DNA of 42,896 bases from Mycobacterium sp. 1423905.2 (lineage in GTDB: Bacteria > Actinomycetota > Actinomycetes > Mycobacteriales > Mycobacteriaceae): contig NZ_LZLE01000118.1 in the NCBI RefSeq assembly GCF_001673155.1, positions 1 through 42,896 on the forward strand, written 5' to 3'. This document shows, piece by piece, positions 24,654 to 33,232 of the stretch (its first letter is position 1; the number at the start of each line of letters is the position of its first letter). The position numbers and the translations under genes were made by a program. The notes beneath the pieces are model-generated. The model was given only the letters and a program-made list of their open reading frames with translations, was not told the origin of the DNA and searched no databases.

Positions 24654-24686
24654 TTTTGTACGTTTGTACATGTACATCGGTACATG
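24654..24686. promoter_or_regulatory. TGTAC-repeat operator of the mmr locus
   Basis: The region contains the perfect 12-bp palindrome TGTACATGTACA (24665-24676) flanked by further half-sites TTTTGTAC on the left and GGTACATG on the right. It lies directly before mmr and about 50 bases from the divergent DoxX gene. In M. tuberculosis the TetR encoded just downstream of mmr (Rv3066) represses mmr through an inverted repeat in this interval, so this is the expected site. Confidence 0.8.
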
Positions 24687-24697
24687 TGGGAGGCGTG

Positions 24698-25021
24698 GTG
24701 GCTTATCTCTTGCTGTTGTGCGCGATCGCCGCGGAGGTGGTGGCGACCAGCTTGCTCAAGAGCACGGAAGGCTTCACTCGGCTGTGGCCGACGGTGGTGT
24801 GCCTGATCGGTTATGCCGCGGCGTTCGCGCTGTTGGCGATGTCGATCGCGCGCGGGATGCAGACGGATGTGGCGTATGCGCTGTGGTCGGCGATCGGAAC
24901 GGCAGCCATCGTTTTGATCGCGGTGTTGTTTCTGGGCTCGACGTTGTCGTTGCCCAAACTGGTGGGCGTCGGTCTGATCATTGCCGGCGTCCTCACGCTG
25001 AACTTGGCCGGTGCACATTGA
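24698..25021 (+). CDS. mmr: Small multidrug resistance efflux pump Mmr (EmrE family)
   Basis: This 107-residue SMR-family proton antiporter exports quaternary ammonium compounds and lipophilic cationic dyes and drugs. Four transmembrane helices are visible, with the essential membrane-embedded glutamate in LLLLCAIAAEVVATSLLKSTEGFTRLWP (helix 1), then YALWSAIGTAAIVLIAVLFLG and GVGLIIAGVLTLNLAG. GTG 24698 is chosen because GGGAGG lies 4 bases upstream and it gives exactly the M. tuberculosis length; the upstream frame would run through the operator. Its stop overlaps the TTG start of the regulator gene. Confidence 0.95.
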   Translation: MAYLLLLCAIAAEVVATSLLKSTEGFTRLWPTVVCLIGYAAAFALLAMSIARGMQTDVAYALWSAIGTAAIVLIAVLFLGSTLSLPKLVGVGLIIAGVLTLNLAGAH

Positions 25022-25566
25022 CGGCCGTGGCTGATCGACGGCCGCGCGACCCGGTGGGTCGCCGGCAGGCGATCGTGGAGGCGGCCGGACGGGTGATCGC
25101 CCGCCGCGGCCTAGGCCAGCTCACCCACCGCAGGGTGGCCGCGGAAGCCGATGTTCCGGTGGGGTCGACGACCTATTACTTCAGCGACTTGCGCGCGCTG
25201 CGCGAAGCCGCACTGGCTCACGCCGCCACCAGCGCGGCCAGCTGGCTGAAGCAGTGGCGACACGAACTGGACGACAACGAGGATCTGCCCGCTACCCTGG
25301 CGCGGCTCACCGCCGAATACCTCACCGACCAAGACCGCCACCGTACTCTCAACGAGTTGTACGTCGCGGCCAGCCATCAGCCCGAACTGCAACGGCTCGC
25401 TCAGATGTGGCCGGAAGGCCTCCTGGCGCTGCTCGAACCGCGGATCGGTCGGCGCGCCGCCGAGGCGGTCACCGTCTTTCTCGACGGAGCCACGCTGCAT
25501 TCGCTCATCACGGGTACCCCGCTGAGCACGGCGGCTCTGACCGACGCGATCACCCGGCTCGTGTGA
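25018..25566 (+). CDS. TetR-family repressor of mmr (Rv3066-like)
   Basis: This 182-residue TetR regulator has its DNA-binding domain at about residues 13-58: RQAIVEAAGRVIARRGLGQLTHRRVAAEADVPVGSTTYYFSDL. The helical ligand domain includes RTLNELYVAASHQPELQRLAQMWPEGLLALL and FLDGATLHSLITG. TTG 25018 overlaps the mmr stop (TTGA) and gives the start MTAVADRRPRDP, which fits the known homologue; GTG 25027 is an alternative. The M. tuberculosis counterpart binds multidrug ligands and represses mmr. It ends about 20 residues earlier than I recall for that protein. Confidence 0.93.
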   Translation: MTAVADRRPRDPVGRRQAIVEAAGRVIARRGLGQLTHRRVAAEADVPVGSTTYYFSDLRALREAALAHAATSAASWLKQWRHELDDNEDLPATLARLTAEYLTDQDRHRTLNELYVAASHQPELQRLAQMWPEGLLALLEPRIGRRAAEAVTVFLDGATLHSLITGTPLSTAALTDAITRLV

Positions 25567-25687
25567 CCAAGCCGGTAACCCTTCGGCAGTTTCCCTCGGC
25601 AGGTTCTGGTTTCAGCCCCTCGGAAACGTGAACCCTGCCCACTGCGCCCCGCCATGTCGCGCATGCCAATTGAGAGGAAAGACGTCG

Positions 25688-26251
25688 ATGTCGTCACGCA
25701 ATACTTTTGTTCGTTCCCTGCACGACCTGGGCGCGGCCGCCTGGTTCGGCGGGTCGTTGATGGGCGCCGTCGGCGTCAACGGCGCGAGCGCCGCCGTCCG
25801 AGACCCCAAAGACCGCGCTCGCGTCGCAGCCGCGGGCTGGGCGAAATGGGCGCCGGTCAACGCCGCCGCCATCGGCGCGCACCTAATCGGTGGCGGCGCA
25901 ATCCTCTACAACAACCGGGATCGCGCCAAGTATCAAAGTGGCGTCACGTCGAATACCGTCACGAAGTTGATCGTCACGGGCGCCGCTCTGGGCGCCACCG
26001 TCTACACTCGCGTGCTGGGAATGAAAGCCGCTCAGGGGCAAGGTGATTCGGTGCAGGGGGCGACCGAACCGTCCTCGTCGACACCGAGTGACGTCGCCTC
26101 GGCACAGCAGCAACTGCGCTACGCCCAGTGGCTGGTGCCCGCGCTGACGGGCACGATCCTCCTGCTGGGCGCTCAGCAGGGCGAACAACAACGTCCCGGG
26201 CAGATCGCGACTGGAGTCAGCCGGAAGCTGGCACGCGTTGCCGGCAACTGA
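25688..26251 (+). CDS. Uncharacterised mycobacterial membrane protein
   Basis: I do not recognise a named family for this 187-residue protein. It has about four weakly hydrophobic, Gly/Ala-rich segments (LHDLGAAAWFGGSLMGAVGV, WAPVNAAAIGAHLIGGGAIL, VTKLIVTGAALGATVYTRVLG, WLVPALTGTILLLGAQQG) and a Ser/Thr-rich loop with acidic residues near 120-140. ATG 25688 follows GAGAGGAAAG. It lies 121 bases after the mmr repressor gene in the same direction and may have its own promoter. Confidence 0.75.
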   Translation: MSSRNTFVRSLHDLGAAAWFGGSLMGAVGVNGASAAVRDPKDRARVAAAGWAKWAPVNAAAIGAHLIGGGAILYNNRDRAKYQSGVTSNTVTKLIVTGAALGATVYTRVLGMKAAQGQGDSVQGATEPSSSTPSDVASAQQQLRYAQWLVPALTGTILLLGAQQGEQQRPGQIATGVSRKLARVAGN

Positions 26252-26429
26252 TCAGTAGCCTGCGGCCGCCCAGCAGAGGTGTCCGTCGAAGGTATTCCCA
26301 TGACTGCGACTGCGTGTCAGGATTGTTGTCAAAGTGCTGTTCAGACGCCCTCTGCGGGTGAGCGGCACGACCCAGCATGCTGAATAGTTGCGACCGCGTC
26401 CGGTGATATGGGAGGAGTTGTGACCCAAC

Positions 26430-26672
26430 ATGATTCGATTCCGACGTTTGCTGGCCGTCACAGCACTTGCCACGGTCGTGGGTGGCTTCGCCGGGGCCGG
26501 CCTGGCGCAGGCCGACCCCGATGATCCCGAGCCGGCGCCACCTGGGCCCCCGGCCGGTCCGCAGCTTAGTCCAGAACAGCAGTGCGCCTGGATCGCGTTT
26601 CGCACCTGGGTGCCGTGCAACTGGGTGATGCCCGCGCCGCCGCCTCCGGGCACACCGGGGACCCTGTACTGA
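26430..26672 (+). CDS. Small secreted proline-rich protein
   Basis: This 80-residue ORF begins with a clear Sec signal peptide (MIRFRRLLAVTALATVVGGFAGAGLAQA, cleavage probably after AQA near residue 28). The mature part is rich in Pro and Asp and has two cysteines (CAW and PCNW) that could form one disulfide. GGAGGAG lies 12 bases upstream of the ATG, slightly far. Such small exported proteins are common in mycobacteria; the function is unknown. It is convergent with the alpha/beta hydrolase gene only 3 bases beyond its stop. Confidence 0.7.
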   Translation: MIRFRRLLAVTALATVVGGFAGAGLAQADPDDPEPAPPGPPAGPQLSPEQQCAWIAFRTWVPCNWVMPAPPPPGTPGTLY

Positions 26673-26675
26673 GAC

Positions 26676-27509
26676 CTAGCAGCGTTCGGGGCTCAAGCAG
26701 CCCCGGCGGACCATCACGGCGCCCGCGTTCCGGCGCGCGTCGAAATCGATGACCGCGCGCACGAACTGACGCGGGTCGTAGTCGATGGCCTGATGCCCTT
26801 GCCCGTGTAGCGCAGCCATCGTGGCGCCGGGAATGCGGGCGGCGACAGCGGCCGCGGCCGTGCGGAAGTACTCTGGGCTCTTGCTGCCCAGGAGGATTCG
26901 TGTAGGCACCTCAATGCCAGCGAGCCGTTCAGAGGGGCGGTAGGCGCCCACCTCGGTGAGCTCGCGGACGGCGGTATGCGCGATAGAGTCTGCGACGTAA
27001 GGAAATTCGCGATCGGCGAGGTCCTTGACAGCAGGTTCGGCCAGCCGCAGGGTTTCGCGGTAGAACTGTTGCAGAAGTTCCCGCGGGTTGGCCATGGCGG
27101 ACAGTCGCGCCAACGCGTCGGGTGAGACGACCTGCCGGCCCGGGGTGGGCAGCGGCGGCTCGTAGAGCAGGATGCGCCGAAACGCCGGCGTGATCAGCGC
27201 GGCCTCCAGGACAGCCAATGCTCCGTAGGAATGCCCGACCACATAGACGTTGCCACCGACGGCTTCGGCGACGGCCGCCACATCCTCGGCTTCACGTTGC
27301 AGACGGTAGGGTCCCGGGGCTTCAACGGCGCTGAGCCCGCGGCCGCGCCGGTCCATCAGATGGACGGTGTAGCGCTGCGCCAACCGGGCCCGCACCGCCC
27401 ACCACCGGGCGCGGGTGCCTGTGCTGCCATGCACAAGCAGCAAAGGCATTCCCGCACCGCATGTTTCGTAACCGATGACGGTCCCGTCGCGGGAAACCAC
27501 GGTGGCCAT
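26676..27509 (-). CDS. Alpha/beta hydrolase
   Basis: This 277-residue alpha/beta-fold hydrolase has the oxyanion region LLLVHGSTGTRARWW, the nucleophile elbow GHSYGA with serine, and a C-terminal GQGHQAIDYDP with the catalytic His. It most resembles generic esterases or C-C bond hydrolases; the substrate is unknown. ATG 27509 lies 9 bases after the stop of the HD-domain gene, so the two genes form a minus-strand operon. The far C-terminus holds two cysteines (RRGCLSPERC). Confidence 0.88.
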   Translation of the reverse strand: MATVVSRDGTVIGYETCGAGMPLLLVHGSTGTRARWWAVRARLAQRYTVHLMDRRGRGLSAVEAPGPYRLQREAEDVAAVAEAVGGNVYVVGHSYGALAVLEAALITPAFRRILLYEPPLPTPGRQVVSPDALARLSAMANPRELLQQFYRETLRLAEPAVKDLADREFPYVADSIAHTAVRELTEVGAYRPSERLAGIEVPTRILLGSKSPEYFRTAAAAVAARIPGATMAALHGQGHQAIDYDPRQFVRAVIDFDARRNAGAVMVRRGCLSPERC

Positions 27510-27518
27510 CACGACGTC

Positions 27519-28169
27519 CTATTCGGGCCAGCTGTTGTTGCGGATGATCTCGACGAAGTCGTCGCGGACGAACGAGTCGTCGAAGTGCTCCAGCACGTCG
27601 GCGTTGACGGTGCCGAAGGTGCTGCGCGGCCGGTGCTTCATACCGTCGGTGAACGCCCGCAGGATGCGGTTCTTGAAGTCGGGCCGCGGATGGGCGGCAG
27701 TCACCGCCTCGATGTCCTCGCTGGACAGGTCGTCGCGGCCGATGCCGAGCACGTCGGTCTCCACGCCCGCGGTGACGAGCGCGATCTCGGGCTCCAGAAA
27801 CTCCGGGACTCCCGGGGTGGTGTGCAGTGCGATGGACAGCCACACCTTGCGCGCGGCGGCCTCGTCGACGCCCCGCTCCAACAGAAACTTGCGCGCGGCA
27901 TTGGCGCCGTCAACCTCGAAGCGCAGCGAGGAGGTGCGGTAGCCCTCGGTCAGCCCGATGTCGTGGAACATAGCGCCGGCATAGAGCAATTCCAGGTCGG
28001 GCTGCAGACCGCGCCGCTGCCCTTGCAAGGCGCCGAACAGATACACCCGGCGCGAGTGGTTGAACAGCAACTCGTCTTCGGTGTCGCGGATGTACTCGGT
28101 GATGTCACGCACCAGCGGCGTGTCGGGAATGACGATGCCAGCGGTGGACTGGGTGGATGTGGCGGTCAT
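27519..28169 (-). CDS. HD-domain metal-dependent phosphohydrolase family protein
   Basis: This 216-residue protein has the HD-superfamily metal site: His in FNHSRRVYLFG near residue 39, the HD pair in LLYAGAMFHDIGLTEGY near residue 69, and later SIALHTTPGVPEF. It resembles HD proteins annotated as cyanamide-hydratase-like or nucleotide phosphohydrolases, with no clear substrate. AAAGGAG precedes ATG 28169. It is the first gene of a two-gene operon with the alpha/beta hydrolase. Confidence 0.85.
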   Translation of the reverse strand: MTATSTQSTAGIVIPDTPLVRDITEYIRDTEDELLFNHSRRVYLFGALQGQRRGLQPDLELLYAGAMFHDIGLTEGYRTSSLRFEVDGANAARKFLLERGVDEAAARKVWLSIALHTTPGVPEFLEPEIALVTAGVETDVLGIGRDDLSSEDIEAVTAAHPRPDFKNRILRAFTDGMKHRPRSTFGTVNADVLEHFDDSFVRDDFVEIIRNNSWPE

Positions 28170-28340
28170 GGCTCGCTCCTTTCCGTCTGATGTACTCGAT
28201 CAAACGCCGAATCGGGCTCATCTGCGATGTTTGCTAGTGCCACATTTCCCACAGAACGTGCCATCGCCGCGGCGCGGTCGCTGCGAGAACGCCTCCGACG
28301 GCCGGCGAAGCCGATCCGTCGCGCATACGTGGGATTGCGT

Positions 28341-28357
28341 TTACGTAACTGACGTCA
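28341..28357. promoter_or_regulatory. Adjacent palindromes TTACGTAA and TGACGTCA upstream of glgP
   Basis: Two perfect 8-bp palindromes (28341-28348 and 28350-28357), separated by one base, lie about 80 bases before glgP in the 264-base divergent region with the HD gene. They may form one operator. The rest of the interval holds no gene that I can see. Confidence 0.4.
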
Positions 28358-28433
28358 ATTGCCGGTCCGGTGTGCAAACATCGCTGCCAGACTGACGGGT
28401 GCCTTGAGCAAGCGCTAGGGAGTAGGACTCACC

Positions 28434-30953
28434 ATGACCGACCTTGATCAGACACCCTCGGACGGGCTTTCCGCCGCCAGCACCGGGCGCGAACTTTCCG
28501 AGCACTCCCGCACCGGGATGAGCGCCGCCGCGTTACAGCGCGCAATCACCGATCATCTGCGGTATTCGATCGGCCGTCCGGCCGCGGCCCTGCGGCCGGT
28601 GCACTATTACCGGGCCTTGGCACTGGCCGTGCGCGACCGCATGCAGGACCGCCGCGCGGCGTCGACGCAGGTGTCGCTCGACCTGGGCCGGAAAGTGACG
28701 TGCTACCTGTCGGCCGAATTCCTCATGGGTCCGCAATTGGGTAACAATCTGCTGAACCTGCGCATGGAGCGAGACGCGCGAGCCGCGCTGGCCGCGATGG
28801 GTCAGAACTACGACGAGGTCTTGGCCTGCGAGGAGGAACCCGGGCTGGGCAACGGCGGCCTGGGCAGGCTGGCCGCGTGTTACCTGGATTCGCTGGCCAC
28901 CTTGGAGCGTCCGGCCATCGGCTACGGCATCCGATACGAATTCGGCATCTTCGACCAAGAAATTCACGACGGGTGGCAAGTCGAGCAGACCGATAACTGG
29001 CTGGACAGCGGAAACCCTTGGGAGATCCCGAAACCCGACGTCAACTATCTGGTCAAGTGGGGTGGGCACACCGAGCGCTATACGGACGACTCCGGCCACG
29101 AACGCGTGCGCTGGGTCCCGGGCATGATGCTCAAAGGCGTCGCTTACGACACACCCATCCAGGGTTACGGCGTCAACACCTGCAACGTGCTGACGCTGTG
29201 GAGCGCGCGGGCGGTCAAGTCGTTCGCGCTGGACGCCTTCAACACCGGCGACTACTACAAGGCGGTCGAGGAGGAGGTCACCTCCGAGACGGTGACCAAG
29301 GTGCTCTACCCCAACGACGAACCGGAGGCGGGTAAGCGGCTGCGGCTGCTGCAACAGCACTTCTTCGTGTCCTGCTCACTGCAGCACGTCCTGCACATCA
29401 TGGACGATTTGGCCGACGTCTCGGTTCAGGAACTTCCTCAACGGTTCGCGTTGCAGCTCAACGACACTCACCCCTCGATCGGAGTTGCCGAGCTGATGCG
29501 GCTGCTGATCGACGAGCGGCACATGGAGTGGGAGGACGCCTGGGAGATCACGGTAGCGACGTTCGGCTACACCAACCACACCCTGCTGCCCGAGGCGCTG
29601 GAGACCTGGCCGCTGGAGATGTTCGCCCAGTCGCTGCCTCGCCACCTCGAGATCATCTACGAGATCAACAGCCACTTCCTTGACGAGGTGCGCGGCCGAT
29701 TCCCCGGCGACGAGGACCGACTGCGGCGGATGTCGCTGATCGGCGAAGACGGCGGCAAGAACGTCCGGATGGCGCACTTGGCGACCGTCGGCAGCCACGC
29801 CATCAACGGCGTCGCCGCGCTGCACTCCGACCTGCTCAGAATCAGTGTGCTGAAAGACTTTTACGAGCTGTGGCCGGAGCGGTTCAGCAACAAAACCAAC
29901 GGCGTGACGCCTCGACGCTTCGTCGCATTAGCCAATCCCGGGCTGCGCGAACTGCTGGATCGCACCATCGGCGATGGTTGGCTGACCGATCTCGATCGCC
30001 TGCGTGGGTTGGAGCGGTACGTCGACGACTCCTCGTTCCGCCAGCAGTGGCGCGATGTGAAACGCAGTAACAAGGCCCGCCTGGCCGCCTACATCCGTTC
30101 GGCGACGGGTGTTGAGCTCAAAGCGGATTGGATGTTCGACATCCAGGTCAAGCGCATCCACGAGTACAAACGCCAGCATCTCAATGTCCTGCACATCGTG
30201 ACGCTCTATCACCGGCTCAAGCAGAACCCCGGTTCGTCGATTCCGCCCCGCGCATTTATCTTCGGCGGCAAGGCCGCGCCCGGCTACTTCATCGCCAAGC
30301 GAATCATCAAGCTGATCAACGCCGTTGGCCAGACCGTCAACAGCGACCCCGAGGTGAACCGCTTCCTCAAGGTGGCGTTCATCCCGAACTTCAACGTGCA
30401 GAACGCACACCTGATCTACCCAGCAGCCGATCTGTCCGAGCAGATCTCCACTGCGGGCAAGGAAGCCTCGGGCACCGGGAACATGAAGTTCATGATGAAC
30501 GGGGCGCTGACCATCGGCACGCTTGACGGAGCCAACGTCGAGATGCGCGAAGAGGTCGGAGCCGAGAATTTCTTCCTGTTCGGGTTGACGGTGCAGGAAG
30601 TCGAGGCGCTCAAGGCGACCGGTTACCGCCCGGCCCACTACATCGACCGCAACGAGGAACTGCGCGCGGTGCTCGATCTCATTGCCGGCGGGACATTTTC
30701 GAACGGTGACAGCGAAGTGTTCAAGCCACTGGTGGACAATCTGCGTTACGACGACCCGTTCCTGGTGCTCGCCGACTACGCGGCCTATGTCGACTGTCAG
30801 GACCGAGTGAGCGCGGCCTGGCAGGACAAGGAGTCCTGGACGAAGATGTCCATTCTGAATACCGCACGCAGCGGGAAGTTCTCGTCGGATCGGGCCATCG
30901 CGGAGTACTGCGACGACATCTGGAACGTGTGGCCGCTGACCGTCAAGATGTGA
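28434..30953 (+). CDS. glgP: Glycogen/starch phosphorylase (GT35)
   Basis: This 839-residue enzyme cleaves alpha-1,4-glucan with phosphate to glucose 1-phosphate. It is the classical E. coli/muscle-type GT35 enzyme: TCYLSAEFLMGPQLGNNLLNL, EEPGLGNGGLGRLAACYLDSLATL, QLNDTHPSIGVAELMRLL, FSNKTNGVTPRRF, QVKRIHEYKRQHLN and the pyridoxal-phosphate motif EASGTGNMKFMMNGALTIG with the cofactor Lys. ATG 28434 is chosen. Its product is the substrate of the Pgm encoded at 40389-42020. The 3' end overlaps the convergent CitE-like gene by 11 bases. I do not recall it at this place in M. tuberculosis, whose glgP is elsewhere. Confidence 0.95.
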   Translation: MTDLDQTPSDGLSAASTGRELSEHSRTGMSAAALQRAITDHLRYSIGRPAAALRPVHYYRALALAVRDRMQDRRAASTQVSLDLGRKVTCYLSAEFLMGPQLGNNLLNLRMERDARAALAAMGQNYDEVLACEEEPGLGNGGLGRLAACYLDSLATLERPAIGYGIRYEFGIFDQEIHDGWQVEQTDNWLDSGNPWEIPKPDVNYLVKWGGHTERYTDDSGHERVRWVPGMMLKGVAYDTPIQGYGVNTCNVLTLWSARAVKSFALDAFNTGDYYKAVEEEVTSETVTKVLYPNDEPEAGKRLRLLQQHFFVSCSLQHVLHIMDDLADVSVQELPQRFALQLNDTHPSIGVAELMRLLIDERHMEWEDAWEITVATFGYTNHTLLPEALETWPLEMFAQSLPRHLEIIYEINSHFLDEVRGRFPGDEDRLRRMSLIGEDGGKNVRMAHLATVGSHAINGVAALHSDLLRISVLKDFYELWPERFSNKTNGVTPRRFVALANPGLRELLDRTIGDGWLTDLDRLRGLERYVDDSSFRQQWRDVKRSNKARLAAYIRSATGVELKADWMFDIQVKRIHEYKRQHLNVLHIVTLYHRLKQNPGSSIPPRAFIFGGKAAPGYFIAKRIIKLINAVGQTVNSDPEVNRFLKVAFIPNFNVQNAHLIYPAADLSEQISTAGKEASGTGNMKFMMNGALTIGTLDGANVEMREEVGAENFFLFGLTVQEVEALKATGYRPAHYIDRNEELRAVLDLIAGGTFSNGDSEVFKPLVDNLRYDDPFLVLADYAAYVDCQDRVSAAWQDKESWTKMSILNTARSGKFSSDRAIAEYCDDIWNVWPLTVKM

Positions 30954-31818
30954 AGCGCGCCTCGGCGATGCGTGCGGCCAGCGTCTGAATACGCTGCGCT
31001 TCGCGCACATGCAGACTCTCGACCATGCGGCCGTCGACGGTGATGACGCTCTGCCCTGCGGCCCGAGCCTGCTCATAAGCCGCGACGATTTTGTTGGCGT
31101 CGGCAAGCTCTTCCTCGGAGGGGCCGAACACCTCGTTGGCCGGCGCGACTTGTGCGGGATGGATCAGCGTCTTGCCGTCGAAACCCATGTCGCGGCCCTC
31201 GCGCGCCTCGGCGACAAAGCCGTCGGTGTCGGTGATGTCGTTGAATACACCGTCCAGAACGACCTTTTCGGCGGCCCTCGCCCCCAACACCGCCAGTCCC
31301 AACGCGGGCACGATCGGTGCGCGCCCAGGCACGTGCCGCCCGTGCAGCTCGTTCACCAGATCGTTGGTGCCGACGACAAGCACCGCGAGGCGGTCGTTGG
31401 CCGAGGCGATTTCCTCAATCCTCAAGAAGGCCTTGGGCGTTTCGATCATCACCCAAAGCTGCAGATTCTCCGGGGCGTTCGCCAGCCTGCCGGCCAGCGC
31501 TTGAACCTGCGGCCCCGTTTCGACTTTGGGTATCAGAATGCCGTCGGCCGCCGACTCGGTCACGGCGACCAAATCGTCGTCGTGCCATTCGGTCCCCAAT
31601 CCGTTGATGCGCACCACGATTTCGCGCGGGCCGTAGTTGCCCGACGAGATGGCCTCGCAGACCTTGCTCCGGGACTCGACTTTCGCGTCCGGGCCAACGG
31701 CGTCCTCCAGGTCGAAGATCAGAACGTCCGCGGGGAGGGTCTGCGCCTTCTCCAGCGCGCGGGGCTTATTGCCCGGAAGGTAGAGGGCCGATCGGCGTGG
31801 GCGCAGCGTCGGCGCCAT
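30943..31818 (-). CDS. CitE-like HpcH/HpaI-family acyl-CoA lyase
   Basis: This 291-residue TIM-barrel lyase of the citrate lyase beta / malyl-CoA lyase family cleaves (S)-malyl-CoA- or citramalyl-CoA-type thioesters. Family signatures are RSALYLPGNKPRALEKA, VLIFDLEDAVGPDAK (metal region), ILIPKVETG, LWVMIETPKA and VVGTNDLVNELHGRHVPGR. The last part, GFDGKTLIHPAQVAPANEVFGPS, is typical. ATG 31818 (MAPTLRPRRSALYLP) is chosen, with a purine-rich segment upstream. No citrate lyase alpha or gamma genes are near, so it acts alone as in other mycobacterial CitE proteins. The stop overlaps glgP. Confidence 0.9.
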   Translation of the reverse strand: MAPTLRPRRSALYLPGNKPRALEKAQTLPADVLIFDLEDAVGPDAKVESRSKVCEAISSGNYGPREIVVRINGLGTEWHDDDLVAVTESAADGILIPKVETGPQVQALAGRLANAPENLQLWVMIETPKAFLRIEEIASANDRLAVLVVGTNDLVNELHGRHVPGRAPIVPALGLAVLGARAAEKVVLDGVFNDITDTDGFVAEAREGRDMGFDGKTLIHPAQVAPANEVFGPSEEELADANKIVAAYEQARAAGQSVITVDGRMVESLHVREAQRIQTLAARIAEARFTS

Positions 31819-31965
31819 GGCGAGTTCGCTTTCTTCTGGTGCGGTGATCGAGCATCCGTCAGCGTAGGGCATCGACATTGCCGCAGTGCTGTCCGGAAGA
31901 GAGGGTGTCGCTTTTGCCCGCCTCGGCGCGACAATAAGCGGGTTCGGCGACCAAAGGAGCCCACT

Positions 31966-32712
31966 ATGACCGTCGTGTTGGTGCACGGCAATCCCGAGAC
32001 CGACGCTATTTGGGGCCCGCTGGTCGATGCCCTCGGTCGCGAAGACGTGGTGCGGTTGTCGCCGCCGGGATTCGGCGCACCGTTACCGGACGACTTCCCC
32101 GCCACCTACCTCGCCTACCGCGACTGGCTCGAGGAGGAACTGGAGCGCATCGACGACGCGATCGATCTCGTCGGTCACGACTGGGGCGGCGGGCACGTCG
32201 TCAACGTGGTCATGCACCGACCCGAGTTGGTGCGCAGCTGGGTCAGCGACGTCGTCGGTGTCTTCGACCCGGACTACGTCTGGCACGACCTGGCCCAGGT
32301 GTGGCAGACCCCCGGCGAAGGCGAGCAATTGGTCAGCACCATGCTCGGTGGAACGCTGCGGGACCGAGCCAACCAGATGGCCGGGTTGGGGATACCCACT
32401 GACATCGCGACCTCTCTTGCCGTGGCGCAGGGCCCGGAGATGGGCCGGGCCATCCTGCAGCTCTACCGTTCTGCGGCCCAACCGGCTATAGCCGAAGCCG
32501 GTCGGGAATTGGAAAAGGCGGCAGCCCGCCCGGGCCTGTCCCTGATTGCCACCGACGATCCATACGCGGGTCCCGAGGAGATCCGGCGCCGGGCCTCCGA
32601 GCGGGCTGGGGCGCGCATTGAGGTGCTCGACGGGCTGGGCCACTGGTGGATGACGCAGGACCCGCAGCGCGGCGCGGCCGCCCTCACCAAGTTCTGGGAT
32701 TCGCTTGGTTAA
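31966..32712 (+). CDS. Alpha/beta hydrolase, haloalkane dehalogenase/epoxide hydrolase-like
   Basis: This 248-residue alpha/beta-fold protein starts MTVVLVHGNPETDAIW (HGNP oxyanion motif) and has LVGHDWGGGHVV, where the nucleophile is Asp as in haloalkane dehalogenases and epoxide hydrolases. The catalytic His is in LDGLGHWWMTQDP. The cap region is short. AAAGGAG lies 6 bases before ATG 31966. It is divergent from the CitE-like gene. The sequence does not decide whether it uses halides, epoxides or esters. Confidence 0.88.
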   Translation: MTVVLVHGNPETDAIWGPLVDALGREDVVRLSPPGFGAPLPDDFPATYLAYRDWLEEELERIDDAIDLVGHDWGGGHVVNVVMHRPELVRSWVSDVVGVFDPDYVWHDLAQVWQTPGEGEQLVSTMLGGTLRDRANQMAGLGIPTDIATSLAVAQGPEMGRAILQLYRSAAQPAIAEAGRELEKAAARPGLSLIATDDPYAGPEEIRRRASERAGARIEVLDGLGHWWMTQDPQRGAAALTKFWDSLG

Positions 32713-32766
32713 TCGGACGGCCGTTCTCTTAGGCTCTCGTAGTCGGCACTAGGCGAAGGACAAGTC

Positions 32767-33120
32767 GTGGCGAAGTATCTCGTGCTCTACTCGTCGACTC
32801 ACCGAACTGGCCAGGAACTGCGCTGGCGTCTGGCGACCGACGTCGATCTCGAGGACGTCCGCCGGCGGCTCGACGACGCCGAACAAGGTGAGTTCGTCAA
32901 GGTACCCGTCGTGCTCGAAGACGAACTCGACACGCTGCAACTGCGAGTACAACCCCACCAGTTCGGGGCGTGGCTCGTTCTCGATCTGCCCGAAGTGGCG
33001 GGCTCGCCGGCGCCGCTGGTAGCCGCACGAGCCCGGATGCCTGATTTCGGACAGTTGTTCCGGCAGGTGCGCGAAGCGGCCGACGCCGTTCGCGACCCTA
33101 AGCACCAGCAACGGAAGTAG
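32767..33120 (+). CDS. Conserved small protein of unknown function
   Basis: I do not recognise this 117-residue protein. It looks like a soluble alpha/beta protein: a strand start (KYLVLYSSTH), a charged helix (VDLEDVRRRLDDAEQGE), a beta pair (FVKVPVVLEDELDTLQLRVQP, AWLVLDLPE) and a C-terminal helix (FGQLFRQVREAADAV). No signal or membrane segment is visible. GAAGGA lies about 8 bases before GTG 32767. It is 54 bases after the hydrolase gene in the same direction and may be co-transcribed. Confidence 0.7.
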   Translation: MAKYLVLYSSTHRTGQELRWRLATDVDLEDVRRRLDDAEQGEFVKVPVVLEDELDTLQLRVQPHQFGAWLVLDLPEVAGSPAPLVAARARMPDFGQLFRQVREAADAVRDPKHQQRK

Positions 33121-33165
33121 GGGCTCACCGGGCGGGCGGTGCGTCCGCCACAACCACCTGATTCT

Positions 33166-33211
33166 TGCCCGCCTCACAGCGACAGACCCTGTTGTCGCTA
33201 GCAGGCGGGCA
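33166..33211. terminator. Two-tier hairpin after the small conserved gene
   Basis: TGCCCGCCT (33166-33174) pairs with AGGCGGGCA (33203-33211), then a symmetric 3x3 internal loop, then AGCGACA (33178-33184) pairs with TGTCGCT (33193-33199) around an 8-base loop. It lies 45 bases after the gene at 32767-33120 and before the cellulase. It is a likely intrinsic-type terminator, though without a U-tract; a structured RNA or small repeat element is also possible. Confidence 0.6.
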
Positions 33212-33232
33212 GAAAGACAGCAACGACCCCCA

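Noticed and set aside
31009..31965. N-terminal extension of the plus-strand hydrolase frame over the CitE-like gene
   Set aside because: The real gene starts at ATG 31966 with AAAGGAG; the extension is antisense to CitE.
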